Source of the DNA: Diphasiastrum complanatum
Lineage: Eukaryota > Streptophyta > Lycopodiopsida > Lycopodiales > Lycopodiaceae
Direction of reading: 5' to 3'
DNA: 64,000 nt
NCBI GenBank assembly: GCA_029204225.1
Contig: CM055094.1
Coordinates: 19,412,702 to 19,476,701 of the forward strand
Shown: piece by piece, positions 60,771-64,000 of the stretch
How positions within the stretch are numbered: the stretch's first letter is position 1
Layout: each line of letters opens with the position of its first letter
Notes under the pieces: model-generated
Databases searched by the model: none
What the model was told of the DNA's origin: nothing
The model's input: only the letters and a program-made list of their open reading frames with translations
Translations under genes and position numbers: made by a program

Positions 60771-63357
60771 CAGAATTAATGGCGTCTACCGGTTGGAGAT
60801 CTCCAGTCCTCAAAGATACGCACGTGAATGAAAGGCTTGAGCAAGCACCAAAGCAAGTCCAGAATGATCCTTCTTTTGACCCAAGATTTCGTAGAAGACG
60901 AGCATGGAGATCGGAAGACAACATATCAGCATATCCTTGCAACTTTGCGATAATAGATGGCTCGTTCTCTTCTCAGAAGGAATGTCATACATCAATCAAT
61001 AATTTCTAGGAACTGAGTTCCGATTCTCGCGATCCTAAAATCCAGCTACAACAGAAGTTCTGCCTGATTCTGATGACTGTCATGGGCCAAAGGTTTGAGC
61101 AAGATCCACAATTTTCCATCAATCCCAACAAAGCGGTCTTTCACATGTAGGATACCAGGATCTATTTACGGATTCAATACTTTCCTGCAAACTCCATACA
61201 TATCTTCGAAGAGATGTGCACTTCAGGATTTATTATCAATGCTGATGAGGGTTACATGTACACCCAGAGATCAAAAGCATTTACTGGTCGAAGACAAATA
61301 CTGACTCGAAACTGCTTCAACTGGCTACGTGAGCAAAATCATAAGCATGCTAGTAAGTCGACTCTGATAGGACGAAAAGACGGGGACAAGTCAGTTCCAA
61401 CGACGGCATCTAATTCGATCGGGAGCTCTTCTCAGCCAGATTTAATTTCGTCGACCGGTTGGAGAGCTCCATTCCTCAAAGATACGTACGTCTATGAAAT
61501 GCTTTCACCAAAGCAAATTCAGAATGATCCTTCTTTCGACCCAAGTTTTCGTAGAGGACGAGCGCTAGCATGGAGATCGGAAGACAACATATCTGCATAT
61601 CCTTGCAACTTTGCGATAATAGATGGCTCGTTCTCTTCTCAGAAGGAATGTCATACATCAATCAATAATTTGTAGGAACTGAGTTCCGATTCTCGCGATC
61701 CTAAAATCCAGCTACAACAGAAGTTCTGCCTGATTCTGATGACTGTCATGGGCCAAAGGTTTGAGCAAGATCCACAATTTTCCATCAATCCCAACAAAGC
61801 GGTCCTTCACATGGAGGATACCAGGATCTATTTACGGATTCAATACTTTCCTGCAGACTCCATACATATCTTCGAAGAGATGTGCACTTCAGGATTTATT
61901 ATCAATGCTGATGAGGGTTACATGTACACCCAGAGATCAAAAGCATTTACTGGTCGAAGACAAATACTGACTCGAAACTGCTTCAACTGGCTACGTGAGC
62001 AAAATCATAAGCATGCTAGTAAGTCGACTCTGATAGGACGAAAAGACGGGGACAAGTCAGTTCCAACGACGGCATCTAATTCGATCGGGAGCTCTTCTCA
62101 GCCAGATTTAATTTCGTCGACCGGTTGGAGAGCTCCATTCCTCAAAGATACGTACGTCTATGAAATGCTTTCACCAAAGCAAATTCAGAATGATCCTTCT
62201 TTCGACCCAAGTTTTCGTAGAGGACGAGCGCTAGCATGGAGATCGGAAGACAACATATCTACATATCCTTGCAACTTTGCGATAATAGATGGCTCGTTCT
62301 CTTCTCAGAAGGAATGTCATACATCAATCAATAATTCCTAGGAACTGAGTTCCGATTCTCGCGATCCTAAAATCCAGCTACAACAGAAGTTCTGCCTGAT
62401 TCTGATACTGTCATGGGCCAAAGGTTTGAGCAAGATCCACAATTTTTCATCAATCCCAACAAAGTGGTCCTTCACATGGAGGATACCAGGATCTATTTAC
62501 GGATTCAATACTTTCCTGCAGACTCCATACATATCTTCGAAGAGATGTGCACTTCAGGATTTATTATCAATGCTGATGAGGGTTACATGTACACCCAGAG
62601 ATCAAAAGCATTTACTGGTCGAAGACAAATACTGACTCGAAACTGCTTCAACTGGCTACGTGAGCAAAATCATAAGCATGCTAGTAAGTCGACTCTGATA
62701 GGACGAAAAGACGGGGACAAGTCAGTTCCAACGACGGCATCTAATTCGATCGGGAGCTCTTCTCAGCCAGATTTAATTTCGTCGACCGGTTGGAGAGCTC
62801 CATTCCTCAAAGATACGTACGTCTATGAAATGCTTTCACCAAAGCAAATTCAGAATGATCCTTCTTTCGACCCAAGTTTTCGTAGAGGACGAGCGCTAGC
62901 ATGGAGATCGGAAGACAACATATCTGCATATCCTTGCAACTTTGCGATAATAGATGGCTCGTTCTCTTCTCAGAAGGAATTTCATACATCCATCAAGAAT
63001 TTTTGCAAATTAACTTCCGATTCTGATGATCCTACAATCAAGCTACAACACAAGTTCTGCCAGTTTCTGATGACTGTCATGGGCCGAAGGTTTGAGCAGG
63101 ATCCACAATTTTTCATCAATCCCAAAAAACCGGCGCTTCACATGGAGGATACCAGGATCTATTTACGGATACAATACTTTCCTGCAGACTCCATACAAAT
63201 CTTCGAAGAGATGTGCACTTCAGGCTTTATCATCAATGCTGATAAGGCTTACACCCAGAGATCAAAAGCATTTGCTGGTCGAAGACAAATGCTGACTCGA
63301 ACCTGCTCCAAGTGGCTGCGCGAGCAATATCATAAGCATGATGCCCACTATTCCTGA
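60771..63357 (+). pseudogene. Gene T, copy 3 (four repeats)
   Basis: Plus strand. It begins inside a repeat unit at MASTGWRSPVLKDTHVNE. Units are exactly 666 bp, judged from stop codons at 61007-61009, 61673-61675 and 62339-62341. The fourth unit lacks that stop (the codon corresponds to the NFCKLTSDSDD form) and reads to 63355-63357, giving a 314-codon frame from 62413. A one-base deletion near 62406 shifts the frame at the start of the fourth landmark block. Units 2-4 are almost identical over several hundred bases, so amplification was recent. The function is unknown. Confidence 0.65.
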
Positions 63358-64000
63358 ACAAATGTTATGAAGAAAATCCTTTAGGCGCAATTTCTTGAAT
63401 TGAGTACATTGAAAACATCAACATTTGTTGATTGGAGCTTTTAAGATTGACCATTATAGTCATCTAGGGCCAATGTATATGGCACTCAACTGCTAATCTA
63501 TCTCTCCACTGCTTTTGAAATGTCCACTTTAGTTCATGATCTATGATCCTTCTTCTCGTTGTGTATATATATATGTTCTCATCGTTGATATTTGATTTAA
63601 TGTATTAAATGAACATTGAATGCGCATTAAATCAAAATCAACAATAATTAGGTTACACATATTATGTTCAAAAAATATTTAGACACACAATGAAAATATC
63701 ATATCGACAAGAGAGAACATATCACGGCAAAAGGACTAGACATAAATTGTTTGTTAGTGATCATCCATCCAAAGTAGGCGCACCACTTCCAAATTCTAAT
63801 GTTACTCCAAGCCTTTTTGTGAGACTACTAATATTTTTGGAAAACACATGTTCTTCATATTCCAAGCATGCTCAGCATACCTCCAAGCACATAGCAAAGT
63901 AAACCGTACATCTTCTTTCCTTGCCCTACTTGTTGGTCTTCATCTCGTATGGTAAGTACTCGACCCTTGATTGTTCCTTTGAATAAGAGCTTTTTGCTAT
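63358..64000 (+). repeat. Gene T 3' flank and terminal exon-like frame
   Basis: Matches the flanks of copies 1 and 2. It contains a TATA-like 'tatatatatatg' at about 63563, a frame at 63690-63902 (SYRQERTYHGKRTR, ASNVTPSLFV-like region) also present at 10486 and 46505, and 'atggtaagtac' at about 63949-63959, a good splice-donor match. The window ends here. Confidence 0.55.

Noticed and set aside
60590-64000. Long inverted repeat between 10.3-14.6 kb and 59.8-64.0 kb as a replication origin or palindromic telomere-like structure
   Set aside because: It is explained by opposite orientation of the same dispersed modules. No telomere repeats or origin features are seen.

Overview
This window looks like repeat-saturated land-plant nuclear DNA. 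It contains an intact Ty1/copia retrotransposon whose primer-binding site matches the plant initiator-Met tRNA, several copia relics, a LINE-like ORF1 relic, spliced-gene fragments with plausible 3' splice sites, and about ten very long (GA)n/(CT)n tracts. The species cannot be named from sequence alone. A large, repeat-rich plant genome (fern, lycophyte or gymnosperm type) is plausible but unproven. I see no bacterial operons, no rRNA and no CRISPR array.

The one clearly intact mobile element is a 5,863-bp Ty1/copia element at 25287-31149 on the minus strand. It has two 654-bp LTRs that read as identical, a 5-bp target duplication (gttaa), a primer-binding site, a polypurine tract, a TATA box in the LTR and one 1,316-codon Gag-Pol frame with every catalytic motif present. 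It is inserted in an older, related LTR.

Most of the rest is a mosaic of repeat modules. I name them A (about 365 bp), K, B, C, D (about 600 bp), E (a broken gene), J (a copia chimera), F, G (a G-box-rich promoter-like block), H/I (an old copia-like LTR), M and T (a broken gene with 666-bp in-frame tandem repeats). The recurring order is T(-)-A-K-B-C-D-E-J-A. It runs forward at about 10.4-18.0 kb and, partly, at 46.4-50.4 and 53.2-57.7 kb. It runs in reverse at 31.2-34.9 kb and 59.8-64.0 kb. A second arrangement, A-B-(C-D)-E-F-G-H/I, occurs at 4.6-9.1 kb and 17.6-25.3 kb.

Region by region: 0-4.5 kb, module copies and an internally deleted copia relic. 4.5-10.3 kb, first E-F-G-H/I block with the G-box array and (GA)60. 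10.3-18 kb, T1 (three coding repeats) and P1, the first forward copy of the A-to-A composite. 17.6-25.3 kb, the fuller E-F-G-H/I block, into which a YIDD reverse-transcriptase relic was inserted. 25.3-31.1 kb, the intact copia. 31.2-34.9 kb, inverted composite P2. 34.9-39.9 kb, SSR-rich DNA with a LINE-like ORF1 relic, a possible CACTA transposase scrap and an unidentified 200-codon open stretch. 39.9-46.4 kb, mostly non-coding with a coiled-coil pseudogene and another copia fragment. 46.4-50.4 kb, T2 and modules. 50.4-53.2 kb, module M, an AT-rich island and copia LTR. 53.2-57.7 kb, composite P3. 57.7-59.8 kb, C, D and M again. 59.8-64 kb, an inverted module block and T3 (four coding repeats).

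Apart from the copia polyprotein, no complete host gene is visible. The gene-like pieces are broken and multi-copy. They look like fragments captured and amplified by mobile DNA.
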